Source: UBA1765 sp045629945 (GTDB taxonomy: Bacteria; Fibrobacterota; Fibrobacteria; Fibrobacterales; Fibrobacteraceae). From it: a stretch of DNA of 64,000 nucleotides. The number at the start of each line of letters is the position of its first letter. Positions within the stretch are counted from its first letter, which is position 1. Below, piece after piece: positions 53,133-61,988 of the stretch. The notes beneath the pieces are model-generated. The model made no database searches. It saw only the letters and a list, made by a program, of their open reading frames with translations, and had not been told where the DNA came from. The stretch is taken from positions 1 to 64,000 of the forward strand of contig JAZQSE010000011.1 of assembly GCA_045629945.1 (NCBI GenBank), read 5' to 3'. The translations under genes and the position numbers were made by a program.

Positions 53133-54899
53133 TCACTTTTTATAAAACACCGTTAAAATTTGTTTTGCTCTGGTTGCCCCTACAAGCAAACGCCTTTTCC
53201 AATCGCCGCGGTCACTAATTTCAATAGGTTCTTCTACGTCTATTAAAAACACAGCACGAGCGTCTAAACCTTTAATCCGATGACTACTTACAATATTTAC
53301 TTTATCTTTAATCAAGCTTTTTGTGCCAACATCATTCCAAACAAAACGGTCGTCTTTTAAATTTTTCAACAAAGAATTCCCTTTTGCACGCATAGAAACC
53401 ACTAGCACTTCAGAAGCCAAAAGATTATATTTTCTAATTAAATTTTCATATTCTTTTACGACCAAAGATTCCAAATCTTCTGCATTTGAATAAAAATTTT
53501 CTTTAACAGCCGGGCCTTGCGGCAAGTTATTATAATGTGCTAATGAAAAACCAGTTTTCTTATAAACCCATTCAAGAATCCTTTTTGTATTACGGAAACC
53601 TCTTGAAAGAACCATTACCGGCATAGAAAGTACTTGAGCATTTTCTTCGCCATTTCTGCTTCCATAAAGTCGTTGCGCAGGGTCATAAAAGAAACGAACA
53701 AATCCCTTTTCCGGAACACGCAATAAATTCACCAAAGAATCCACCCAATCACTTGCAAAATCCTGGCCTTCATCAATAATCACAGCATCATAGAAATATT
53801 TTTCACGGGCCTTTTTATCTTTCCGCAGAATTTTTTCTGCCCGGCAAAAACCTTGCGGTAAAAGTTTATCATAATATTCTCCCCGAGACATTCCCTTATC
53901 CAATTTAAGTTTAGCTGTTTTCACATATTTTTCACACCACTTTGAATAAGGCAAAACATCAATACGCCCAAAACTTATTCCACCATCTTTCCCATATTTT
54001 GCTTTAACATTTAGCATTTCTTTTTCTAATTCTCGTTTCACAGAAAATGACAATTCAGAAGCAAGCAAATCATTATAACACGCAATAGCAACACTTTTAC
54101 CAATTCTTGAAAGTCTGAGTGCTTCCCAAAGGACCATGTGCGATTTTCCAGAACCAGCCACCCCTTTAATTCTCACACGCAAGTTTTCAGAAATTGAATC
54201 CATAAGCATACATTGTACATCACTTGCCTGTTCCACAAAGCTATCATTTTCTTTTAAAATTTCTCCAGTACTAGGTCTATCGCCATTTCCATCTAAAAAA
54301 TCCTGCAAAGCAAAAAAAGCTTCTTCATCTAAAGTTTCATTTGGGTAAGGTAAATTATTAAATGATCTTTCTGGAATTTCTAAAATATCAATTAAACATT
54401 TTTCAAACTTTTTTACATCCAACAAATCAGGTCTCAAAAGCACTCTTTTCCGTGAACATTCTGCCCTTGGAATCCCTTCCATTGTATCCATATCACTAAA
54501 GCAAAGAGCCCATTGAACGCGTACTCTATAAAATTCTTTTGGAAAAGACGCCTTCAACAAATATTTCATATAATCATGAAACGGAGAAATCAAAGACCGC
54601 ACTTGTTCTACAGGAGATTTATCTAACAAATGTTCTGCCTGAAACCATTCTGTACGTTTCAATTCTTCATTATAACGCGTACTCACTTTTCCTGATTTAC
54701 ACTCGATAAGTAACATCCCATAATGTTTATGATAAATAACGCAATCTACTTCTCTACACGTAAAACCAAAAAAAGTTTCAAAATCCAAATTACGATTCAT
54801 CCAGACAAACCAATCATCAGAAAGCAAACTTGCCATGCGAAACAAATCCCTTTCTGCACGAGACTTACATTCTGTATTCAACCCAACTCGAATAGTCAT
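53133..54899 (-). CDS. NERD-domain nuclease fused to a UvrD-like helicase
   Basis: The ATG at 54899 (AGGAG 5-6 bases upstream) gives 588 residues. Residues about 10-130 form a NERD nuclease-related domain with the PD-(D/E)xK-like residues in REVDCVIYHKHYGMLLIECKSG. The rest is a superfamily 1 helicase core: Walker A KGVAGSGKSHMVLWEAL near 245, Walker B AVIIDEGQDFASDWVD, RGFRNTKRILEW, and the closing SHRIKGLDARAVFLID and LLVGATRAKQ. Such proteins are found in repair and near mobile or defence loci; the role is not established. A restriction-enzyme remnant lies just upstream. Confidence 0.85.
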   Translation of the reverse strand: MTIRVGLNTECKSRAERDLFRMASLLSDDWFVWMNRNLDFETFFGFTCREVDCVIYHKHYGMLLIECKSGKVSTRYNEELKRTEWFQAEHLLDKSPVEQVRSLISPFHDYMKYLLKASFPKEFYRVRVQWALCFSDMDTMEGIPRAECSRKRVLLRPDLLDVKKFEKCLIDILEIPERSFNNLPYPNETLDEEAFFALQDFLDGNGDRPSTGEILKENDSFVEQASDVQCMLMDSISENLRVRIKGVAGSGKSHMVLWEALRLSRIGKSVAIACYNDLLASELSFSVKRELEKEMLNVKAKYGKDGGISFGRIDVLPYSKWCEKYVKTAKLKLDKGMSRGEYYDKLLPQGFCRAEKILRKDKKAREKYFYDAVIIDEGQDFASDWVDSLVNLLRVPEKGFVRFFYDPAQRLYGSRNGEENAQVLSMPVMVLSRGFRNTKRILEWVYKKTGFSLAHYNNLPQGPAVKENFYSNAEDLESLVVKEYENLIRKYNLLASEVLVVSMRAKGNSLLKNLKDDRFVWNDVGTKSLIKDKVNIVSSHRIKGLDARAVFLIDVEEPIEISDRGDWKRRLLVGATRAKQILTVFYKK

Positions 54900-55054
54900 A
54901 AAAACTCCTGAACAAAATTCAAATTTTGTCTTTTTCTTAATATATAATCCCAATTACGAATTGAAAATAAAAAATTATCTATATTCCCAATATGGCTTTT
55001 TAGCTGCATCGGCGGTTGTGTGCCGGTCGGGTAAACAAGCTACCAGTTTTTTAG

Positions 55055-55228
55055 AGTTGTGTAGAAACTAAGGGAGACCACCTTGAAGCCCAAAAGAAAA
55101 TTGAACTAGGCAATTTATGGGCTGCTAAAGCTGGAAATAATTATCGTTATTGTCTTGTATATAAAGATCGTCATGTTGATGGAGCATATACCAAAGATGA
55201 GTTTTTAAACACAATAAATAATTGGTAA
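55055..55228 (+). pseudogene. C-terminal remnant of a restriction/DEAD-helicase protein
   Basis: A frame that begins right after an in-frame TAG at 55052 reads SCVETKGDHLEAQKK and ELGNLWAAKAGNNYRYCLV and ends in TAA at 55226. ETKGDHL followed by the LGxxWxxKAGxxYRYxxV pattern is the typical ending of type III restriction (Res) or related DEAD/DEAH helicase proteins. The rest of the gene is absent: the 150 bases before it encode nothing recognisable. It is therefore a fragment left by deletion. Of the 54900-55321 gap this is the only interpretable part. Confidence 0.6.
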
Positions 55229-55321
55229 AAATTTTCAAATTCTCTTGTTTCAAATCTGTTGTCAAATTTAATGCATAATCGTTGGACTATTATGGCTCAC
55301 TTCAAGCGAAAACTGAGAACT

Positions 55322-55981
55322 TTAATCCTCGGAATTTTCAACAGCCCAATTTTCTAAGGCAAACTCATGAATTTCTGTAGCAACAGAGTCTAAATGCATT
55401 TTATCATCAGTAGATGAGGTTGGATAAACACAAGAAAGTGACAACTTTCGTGTTTGGCAAGAATTCTCTTGATAATCCACAAATTCTCCATTGTATTGAT
55501 TACACTCATTTTTAAAAAAATCTAATTCATTTTCGCAAACTTCATTGCCTTTCCAATACGTATTGCTTAAAAGCCAACCAGAATATTTATAGTCACCTTC
55601 ACTTACCAAAAGATATACAATGTTTCTGCTTGCATTTTCGTCACTTCCGCTAAATTGAAGCCCATTTTCTTCATAATAAGCATTTATAATAATTGAGGGA
55701 CGCGTAAAATCTTGAACTATTGAAGTGCGTTCTGTAGCAAAAACATATTCTGTTTTAGACGAAGAAGTAATATTCCCATCTAAATTATGAATATATTCCT
55801 TAGTCGTATCAATTAAAATTATGCCATATGGCGGTTCTAAATCTGCTATCGAAGATGAAGAAGACATTTCTGTAGATTGTGTAATTTCTGTAGTTTCTTC
55901 TGCTGCTGTAGATGAATCTGCAGAACAAGCCACCCATACACATAAAAATAAAGAGATTAAAAGAAAGCCTATTCTATACAT
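55322..55981 (-). CDS. Small lipoprotein, function unknown
   Basis: The ATG at 55981 has GGAGG 5 bases upstream. The 219-residue product has a signal sequence and lipobox-like VWVAC, then a Ser/Thr/Glu-rich linker (residues about 22-45) typical of surface-exposed lipoproteins. A folded part with five cysteines follows, including ENELDFFKNECNQYNGEF and ENSCQTRKLSLSCVY, which may form disulfides. Its pattern is common in Fibrobacter-like lipoproteins, but no named family is recognised. A truncated frame ends 11 bases upstream of it. Confidence 0.7.
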   Translation of the reverse strand: MYRIGFLLISLFLCVWVACSADSSTAAEETTEITQSTEMSSSSSIADLEPPYGIILIDTTKEYIHNLDGNITSSSKTEYVFATERTSIVQDFTRPSIIINAYYEENGLQFSGSDENASRNIVYLLVSEGDYKYSGWLLSNTYWKGNEVCENELDFFKNECNQYNGEFVDYQENSCQTRKLSLSCVYPTSSTDDKMHLDSVATEIHEFALENWAVENSED

Positions 55982-55992
55982 AAAATCCTCCA

Positions 55993-56148
55993 TTAATTAA
56001 GTAAAAAATTGTACCCTAAAATAACATCATCAGCATTTGCATTACGAACTCTTTTAATAACTATTTCCAAATCACTTGTACTAGTTGTTGTAAAATCAAC
56101 TAATTCAAATGGATTTGTTTTTAAGGAAGTCAAATAAGATGTTGAATC
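55993..56148 (-). pseudogene. Truncated gene end upstream of the lipoprotein
   Basis: A 51-codon frame with no start codon reads DSTSYLTSLKTNPFELVDF and ends KRVRNANADDVILGYNFLLN before TAA at 55993. The stop lies 11 bases before the lipoprotein ATG, as in an operon. Upstream in frame there is soon a TAA, so only a C-terminal piece survives, or it is chance. The remainder of the gap to 56566 shows AT-rich sequence, a hairpin (AAGTCCA/TGGACTT at about 56258-56279) and a GC-richer noncoding stretch, 56330-56480. Confidence 0.3.
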
Positions 56149-56496
56149 TCTCTCCTTTCTCCTTTATTTTTACAAATAGACAATTCGCAATAAGTAATTT
56201 ATACAATTATGATTGTATTAGTTTTAAAAAAAAACTTTTTGATAAAAAACATATTGAAAGTCCATTTTTATCTGGACTTGGTAATTTTTAATAGCATTTT
56301 TTAGAATTCACATTCATTATTGAGCAAAACACCTAAATGCAACGCCTCAGTCACGCCCATAGGCAAACAAATTCGCTCAAACACGGCTCTCGGCTTGTTG
56401 ATTTTTGAAGAAAATCTCTTTGCTCGGCTATACCAACTCGCACAAGTGCGGTTGTTGCAGCACTCGCTTGTTGATTTTTGCCATAGTCAATGAACA

Positions 56497-56526
56497 CCCC
56501 CGAAAGTTTTGTCCAACTTTCGGGGG
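56497..56526. terminator. Long GC-rich hairpin downstream of pgi
   Basis: CCCCCGAAAGTT and its exact reverse complement form a 12-bp stem around TTGTCC, 40 bases past the pgi stop. No T run follows on either strand. It could end transcription with help or protect the pgi mRNA 3' end. Confidence 0.6.
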
Positions 56527-56566
56527 TTGTTCAAAAGCTAGGGTCTTAAATTAGTGCTTCAACCAA

Positions 56567-58231
56567 TTAAGCCTGGTGTTTCTTGTACCAGTTAATCAAA
56601 GCATTTGTGGAAGCATCGTGTTTGAGTTCAGCATCTGCATTAGAAAGTTCTGGGAGAATTTTCTTTGCAAGTTGCTTACCAAGTTCAACGCCCCATTGGT
56701 CGTAGCTATTAACATTCCAAATAACGCCCTGTACGAAAATCTTGTGTTCATACATAGCAATCAAAGCACCAAGAGTTTCTGGAGAAACGTATTCCATCAT
56801 AATGGAGTTAGTTGGCTTGTTACCTTCAAATACCTTATGAGGAGCGAGGAATGCAATTTCTTCTTCAGACTTTCCATCTTTACGGAGTTCTTCAGAAGCT
56901 TCAGCAAGAGTCTTACCATTCATCAAAGCTTCTGGTTGAGCAAAGAAGTTAGAAAGAAGTTTTTCGTGATGATCACCGACCTTATTATGGGAATTTGCTG
57001 GCGCAATAAAGTCACAAGGAATCATCTTAGTGCCTTGGTGAATAAGCTGGTAGAAAGCATGTTGACCATTAGTGCCTGGTTCGCCCCAAAGAATTGGACC
57101 AGTTTCATAATCAACGCGATTAGATTCTCTATCCACAGTTTTACCGTTACTTTCCATATCAGCTTGTTGGAAGTAAGCAGCTAAACGGTGTAAATACTGG
57201 TCGTATGGAAGCATTGCATAGCTTGATGCACCAAAGAAATTGTTGTACCAAACACCAAGAAGTGCAAGGATTACTGGCAAGTTCTTATCGGCACTTGCTG
57301 ACTTAAAATGTTCATCCATTTCATAAGCGCCTTGGTGAAGCTTCATATAATTATCAAAACCAATACGGAGAGCAATAGAAAGGCCGATTGCAGACCACAA
57401 AGAATAGCGGCCACCAACCCAGTTCCAGAATTCAAACATATTAGCAGTATCAATACCAAAAGCAGCCACCGCTTCTGTATTTGTAGAAAGAGCCACAAAA
57501 TGTTTAGCAATAGACTTTTCATCGCCATTAAATGCCTTAAGAACAGCAGCCTTTGCCGTTTCAGCATTAGTCATCGTTTCAAGCGTTGTGAAAGTCTTAG
57601 AAGCCACAATAAAGAGAGTTTCTTCAATATTCACTTTCTTCAAAGCTTCTGCCATGTGAGTGCCATCAATATTAGACACAAAAATAACTTCAGGAGAATA
57701 TTCGCCTTCAGCAGGCTTATCAGCATAAGGCTTCAAAGCTTCAGTCACCATTACAGGACCAAGATCTGAGCCACCGATACCAATATTGACAACATACTTG
57801 ATAGACTTGCCTGTATGGCCTTTCCACTTGCCACTGCGAACCAAATTCGTAAATTCTTTCATGTGTTCAAGAACAGCACGCACTTCTGGCATAACGTCTT
57901 TACCATCAACACAAATCGAAGCTTCCCCTTTATAGCGAAGAGCAGTATGGAGTACAGCGCGTTTTTCTGTTGAGTTAATCTTTTCACCACCAAAGAACTT
58001 AGCGCGCATATCTTCAAAGCCAACAGACTTCAAAAGATCTTGAAGTTTAGCCATTGTTTCTTCATCAATGATATTCTTAGAATAATCCAAGAAAAGACCA
58101 CAAGCTTCAGCACTAAACTTTTCAGCACGAGCGGCATCATTTGCAAAAAGATTTTTCATGTGCCAGGTTTTAGCAACTTCTGCATGAGCTGCAAGAGCTT
58201 TCCATTCTTTTGAGTCCGTTAATTTAGACAT
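56567..58231 (-). CDS. pgi: Glucose-6-phosphate isomerase
   Basis: Pgi interconverts glucose-6-phosphate and fructose-6-phosphate. The 554-residue protein is of the long form. It shows KYVVNIGIGGSDLGPVMVTEAL, SKTFTTLETMTNAETAK, FWNWVGGRYSLWSAIGLS, GEPGTNGQHAFYQLIHQGTK with the catalytic Glu region, and the C-terminal NSYDQWGVELGKQLAKKI signature with the active Lys. AAAGGA precedes the ATG by 7 bases. It stands alone between noncoding stretches and is likely a single-gene transcript. Confidence 0.97.
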   Translation of the reverse strand: MSKLTDSKEWKALAAHAEVAKTWHMKNLFANDAARAEKFSAEACGLFLDYSKNIIDEETMAKLQDLLKSVGFEDMRAKFFGGEKINSTEKRAVLHTALRYKGEASICVDGKDVMPEVRAVLEHMKEFTNLVRSGKWKGHTGKSIKYVVNIGIGGSDLGPVMVTEALKPYADKPAEGEYSPEVIFVSNIDGTHMAEALKKVNIEETLFIVASKTFTTLETMTNAETAKAAVLKAFNGDEKSIAKHFVALSTNTEAVAAFGIDTANMFEFWNWVGGRYSLWSAIGLSIALRIGFDNYMKLHQGAYEMDEHFKSASADKNLPVILALLGVWYNNFFGASSYAMLPYDQYLHRLAAYFQQADMESNGKTVDRESNRVDYETGPILWGEPGTNGQHAFYQLIHQGTKMIPCDFIAPANSHNKVGDHHEKLLSNFFAQPEALMNGKTLAEASEELRKDGKSEEEIAFLAPHKVFEGNKPTNSIMMEYVSPETLGALIAMYEHKIFVQGVIWNVNSYDQWGVELGKQLAKKILPELSNADAELKHDASTNALINWYKKHQA

Positions 58232-58321
58232 AATAGTTCCTTTCCGTAAAACGGTTACTTGTTAGCGACAAATGTAGAAAATCTTTACACAAAGGGAGAA
58301 GTCTCTCCCTCGCTTCAACTT

Positions 58322-58371
58322 GCTTTGTTTAGGATTATCTCTTTTTTCAAGAATTTAGCCCTAAACAAAGC
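58322..58371. repeat. 12-bp inverted repeat upstream of pgi
   Basis: GCTTTGTTTAGG (58322-58333) and its exact reverse complement (58360-58371) flank a 26-base spacer, 91 bases or more upstream of pgi. A GGGAGA/TCTCCC hairpin lies closer, at about 58303-58318. They may be part of the pgi 5' region or the border of the repeat cluster that follows. Confidence 0.45.
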
Positions 58372-58429
58372 CATTTTCCGCTACCCTCTCGAATACTCGG
58401 GCTCACACCGCTTCATTAGTTCTTGTTTT

Positions 58430-58710
58430 TTTACACTTGCCCGAGAAGCTTGTCATTGCTATCTAACTTGCCAGCGGCTGGCCGCACTGCGTTCGCCATA
58501 ACAATCCTGAACTTGCCGCAAGTTTCTTGTCTGAAGTTCTTGTCATTGCGAAGAAACGTAGTGACTGACGCAATCTCCTTGCAAGCAGCACTTGTTTTTG
58601 GATTACTTCGCTACGCTCGTAATGACAAAAAACCAAGATGGCCGCACTGCGTTCGCTATGACAAGTTGTTTGTACACTTGCCCGCCATTCTTATCACTGC
58701 AAAACCAGAA
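58430..58710. repeat. Cluster of dispersed TCATTGCGA/TCGTAATGA repeats
   Basis: Units with GTCATTGCTA, GTCATTGCGAAG, GACGCAATCTCC and TTCGCTATGACAA fill the gap before the fusion gene. A stretch of about 48 bases from 58583 matches 16561 onward base for base. The whole region 58232-58847 has no gene apart from this; a short open frame on the plus strand is repeat-derived. Confidence 0.8.
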
Positions 58711-58847
58711 TCTGAGCTAACCACAAGCCCTGGCATAGTGGAAACACCCCCTGTTTACAAAAGAATCCGCTTTTTACCTTTCCAAGAGCCAAGTCCAGTT
58801 TCATTAAAGTATATTACAAACAAATTGCTTTTTACAAAAAGGTTATT

Positions 58848-60779
58848 ATGAAAATCGGAATTCTTGGTTGCGGTCATATCGCCACAAAAATGGCAGAAGC
58901 TATTCATTTTTTAGAAAAACAAGGATTAGATTTTGAAGCCTATGCTGTTGCTTCAAGAACTTCAGAAAAAGCAAAAAAATTCGCTGAAGATTATCACTTT
59001 AAAAAAGCTTATGGCAGCTACCAGGAATTAGCCTGTGATTCTAACGTAGATTTGATTTACATAGCCACGCCGCATTCTGAACACTATGAAAACGCAAAAC
59101 TCTGTCTGAACGCCGGCAGAAATTTACTCGTAGAAAAAGCATTTACAGCAAACGCCTTACAAGCTTCAAAAATCATTGCACTTGCCGAAGAAAAAGGTCT
59201 CTTTTTATGCGAAGCCATGTGGACTCGTTTTTTACCTGCGGTAAAAATGTTAAAAACCTTAATTTTAAATAACCGCATCGGAACGATTCAATCTGTAGAA
59301 GCTGAATTTTCCATGCCTTTAAGCCACATCGAAAGATTACACAAACCTGAACTTGCTGGCGGCGCTTTATTAGACCTTGGTATTTACACTTTAACTTTTG
59401 CCGACTTACTTTTTAGCGACCCACAAATTGCAAAAGAAAACAATTCCATTTCACAAATACAAAGCCACTCCATCTTATTTGATTCTAAAGTAGACGCCAC
59501 CGATTGGATTTCTTTATCTTATAAAAACGGACAAAAAGCGTTCTTAAAAACATCTATGGTTTTACCCACCCGCAACGAAGGTTTTGTCTTTGGAACAAAA
59601 GGATTCATAAAAGTCCAAAATTTAAACGACATGATTCAATTACAAGTATTTGATTCTTCTGCCACCTTATTAGAATCTATCGAAACGCCAAGAATGCAAA
59701 ACTGTTATGAATACGAACTTCTTGCCTGTAAAGAAGCCTTAACGCACCCAGAATTATTCAAACGCTATATCCCTTCTGAAAATCGTTGCATTTGGGAACA
59801 CCCAGACATGCCTCACAGCAAAACAATGGAATTCATGGAAATAATGGATTCTTTACGAAATTCCTGGGGCGTTTCTTATCCATTCGAACAAAGCCCTCAA
59901 GAAATCTGGGACCGTTCTCATGACTCTTCTTACTTACAAATTTTCGACATTGAAACCGGTGAAATTTCTCTAGTAAAAGAATTTGATTACATTATAGAAG
60001 CCCCCAACTGGAGCCCTGATGGAAAATTTTTAACATACAATGCTGAAGGTAAAATTTACAAGCTAAATCTTTCTGACAATTCTATCTCTCTTGTGCAATC
60101 TCATTTTGTTGATAATTGCAACAATGACCATGTCCTTTCACCAGATGGTTTAGGGCTTTATGTCAGCCACCACACCAAAGAAGATGGTTTATCAAGAATT
60201 TACAAAATTTTCTTTGATGGGTCTTCTCCAGAACTTGTTACCCCTCTTGCCCCGAGTTATTTACACGGTATAACGCCCGATGGAAAACATCTCGCTTATT
60301 GCGCAGAACGAAATGGTGAATACGACATTTACACCATTCCTTCAAACGGCGGAAACGAAACACGTTTAACAACGGCAAAAGGTTTAAATGACGGCCCAGA
60401 ATACGATTTTCAAGGCGATTGGATTTACTTTAATTCTGCTCGCACTGGCCGCATGCAAGCATGGGCAATGAAAGCAAATGGTACAGAACAAACCCAATTG
60501 ACATTTGCCCCGCATTTTAACACTTGGTTTCCACACATTTCTCCAGACAACCAAAAAATCGTAATGCTTGCTTATCATGAATGTGACGTTCGTCCGCAAG
60601 AACACATTCCTAACAAAAATGTTGAAATTAGACTTATGGAACGCAATAAAGATTCTTGGAGCGAGCCTAAAACCATCTTAAAGCTTTTTGGTGGCCAGGG
60701 AACAATCAATGTAAACTCTTGGGCTCCTGATAGCAAACGTTTTGCCTTTGTAAGCTACAAACAAAATAAAAACTTATAA
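58848..60779 (+). CDS. Gfo/Idh/MocA oxidoreductase fused to a TolB-like beta-propeller
   Basis: Residues 1-347 are a complete Gfo/Idh/MocA-type dehydrogenase: NAD(P) fold KIGILGCGHIATKMAEAI, LIYIATPHSEHY, LLVEKAF (usually EKP), GGALLDLGIYTL and the closing MEIMDSLRNSWGVSYPFE. Residues about 350-643 are a full TolB/WD40-like propeller with PD40 repeats (APNWSPDGKFLTYNA, DHVLSPDGLGLYVSHH, HGITPDGKHLAYCAERNGEY, SWAPDSKRFAFVSY). Neither part has a signal peptide, so the protein is cytoplasmic. The substrate is probably a sugar or polyol, by family. AAAGG lies 5 bases before the ATG. Standalone versions of both halves are common; the fusion is unusual. Confidence 0.88.
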   Translation: MKIGILGCGHIATKMAEAIHFLEKQGLDFEAYAVASRTSEKAKKFAEDYHFKKAYGSYQELACDSNVDLIYIATPHSEHYENAKLCLNAGRNLLVEKAFTANALQASKIIALAEEKGLFLCEAMWTRFLPAVKMLKTLILNNRIGTIQSVEAEFSMPLSHIERLHKPELAGGALLDLGIYTLTFADLLFSDPQIAKENNSISQIQSHSILFDSKVDATDWISLSYKNGQKAFLKTSMVLPTRNEGFVFGTKGFIKVQNLNDMIQLQVFDSSATLLESIETPRMQNCYEYELLACKEALTHPELFKRYIPSENRCIWEHPDMPHSKTMEFMEIMDSLRNSWGVSYPFEQSPQEIWDRSHDSSYLQIFDIETGEISLVKEFDYIIEAPNWSPDGKFLTYNAEGKIYKLNLSDNSISLVQSHFVDNCNNDHVLSPDGLGLYVSHHTKEDGLSRIYKIFFDGSSPELVTPLAPSYLHGITPDGKHLAYCAERNGEYDIYTIPSNGGNETRLTTAKGLNDGPEYDFQGDWIYFNSARTGRMQAWAMKANGTEQTQLTFAPHFNTWFPHISPDNQKIVMLAYHECDVRPQEHIPNKNVEIRLMERNKDSWSEPKTILKLFGGQGTINVNSWAPDSKRFAFVSYKQNKNL

Positions 60780-60848
60780 TAATTGCAACCATTTCTTTCG
60801 TTTAGTCATCTAAATAAAAGTCTTTTTCAAAGGTTAATTTTACTTTGG

Positions 60849-60875
60849 AAATCTTTTATCTAAAAGATTTTTTTT
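60849..60875 (+). terminator. Terminator after the fusion gene
   Basis: AAATCTTTT-ATCT-AAAAGATTT gives a 9-bp stem followed by more T, 70 bases past the stop and 40 bases before the efflux adaptor gene. It could also serve as a leader terminator for the efflux genes. Confidence 0.7.
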
Positions 60876-60914
60876 GTAATTTTGCTTTTGAAAAAAAAGG
60901 AATCGTGATTTAAA

Positions 60915-61988
60915 ATGAAAAAATGGATTTTAGCTCTGCTTATTTTAGTTTTGGTATTTTCTGGCTGTAAACAAAGTACAGAAAAAAAAGCGTCTAACCG
61001 TAAAAATATTGCATCAAGAACACTTCAAGTAGAAGGCTTTGTTGCTGAATATAAAACTATTCCTGCTGATTTTAAAACATCTGGCGAACTCTTAAGTAAT
61101 GAAAGCGTTGAACTAAAAACTGAATCTGCAGGCAAACTTTTAAAAATTTATCCTAAAGATGGAGCGAAAGTAACAAAAGGTAGTTTAATTGCAAAATTAG
61201 ACGATTCCGAATTGCAAGCTGAAAAAAAACGGATTGAAGCCTCTCTTTCTCTTGCTAAACAATCTAAAGAACGCGTTCAAAAATTACACGAACAAGGGAG
61301 TGCCACCGACGTTGATTTAGAAAAAGCCAATGCAGAACTAGCCATTTCAGAAGCCGCTCTGGAACTTATTTCTGCACAAATTGCCAAAACAGAAATCCGC
61401 GCCCCATTCAGTGGTGTTTGTGGCTTTTTTGACGTATCTCCTGGAGAATGGCTTTCTAGCGGAAAAGCACTTGTCACTCTTTCTGACATTGCTTCTTTAC
61501 GCATTCGCTTTGCTTTGCCCCAACGTTATGCATCTGGCATTTCAAAAGGCGGAAAAATCTTTGTAACTGATGGAGAACGCAATTTAACAGGAGAAGGGAA
61601 AATAAAAGCTCTTGACCCTGTTTTATCACCATCTAGCCGTAGCCGTTTTGTAGAAGCTGAAATCCAGAACAAAAAAGGTGAATGGCTTTCAGGCAGTTTT
61701 GTTTCATTAACTGTTCCTCTTGACGCAGAAGTCAAACCAGCTATTTCTATTCCTGCCGAAGCCATTACTCTTGATGACAAAGGAGCTTATCTTTTTGTTT
61801 TACAAAATGGCAAGGCTAAAAAAACTTATGTTACAACAGCCCTCAGAACTCCTATTTCCGTAACTGTTACTGATGGCCTTTCCGAAGGCGATACCATTGC
61901 TGTTTCTGGCTTAATGAATATGCGAGACGGTTCTTCTGTAGAAGTCAAATCTCTTCGCAATAAAGACAATTACGAGGTTCAAGAATGA
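60915..61988 (+). CDS. RND efflux periplasmic adaptor lipoprotein (membrane fusion protein)
   Basis: Adaptor proteins link an RND pump in the inner membrane to an outer-membrane channel. The 357-residue protein has a lipobox (FSGC at about residue 17). Barrel-sandwich/lipoyl halves lie around a helical hairpin: AGKLLKIYPKDGAKVTKGSLIAKLDD, a coiled coil at about 95-155, then TEIRAPFSGVCGFFDVSPGEWL. A beta-barrel and membrane-proximal domain follow (ISIPAEAITLDDKGAYLFVL). It ends with ATGA overlapping the pump gene. The substrate is not predictable. Confidence 0.92.
   Translation: MKKWILALLILVLVFSGCKQSTEKKASNRKNIASRTLQVEGFVAEYKTIPADFKTSGELLSNESVELKTESAGKLLKIYPKDGAKVTKGSLIAKLDDSELQAEKKRIEASLSLAKQSKERVQKLHEQGSATDVDLEKANAELAISEAALELISAQIAKTEIRAPFSGVCGFFDVSPGEWLSSGKALVTLSDIASLRIRFALPQRYASGISKGGKIFVTDGERNLTGEGKIKALDPVLSPSSRSRFVEAEIQNKKGEWLSGSFVSLTVPLDAEVKPAISIPAEAITLDDKGAYLFVLQNGKAKKTYVTTALRTPISVTVTDGLSEGDTIAVSGLMNMRDGSSVEVKSLRNKDNYEVQE

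Noticed and set aside
54835..55071. Plus-strand 78-codon frame across the NERD-helicase start
   Set aside because: It overlaps the helicase start antisense and has no recognisable product; only the later fragment in another frame (55055-55228) shows motif similarity.
56109..56291. 60-codon plus-strand frame in the gap before pgi
   Set aside because: No ribosome-binding site, AT-rich composition and no recognisable motif; it may be chance.
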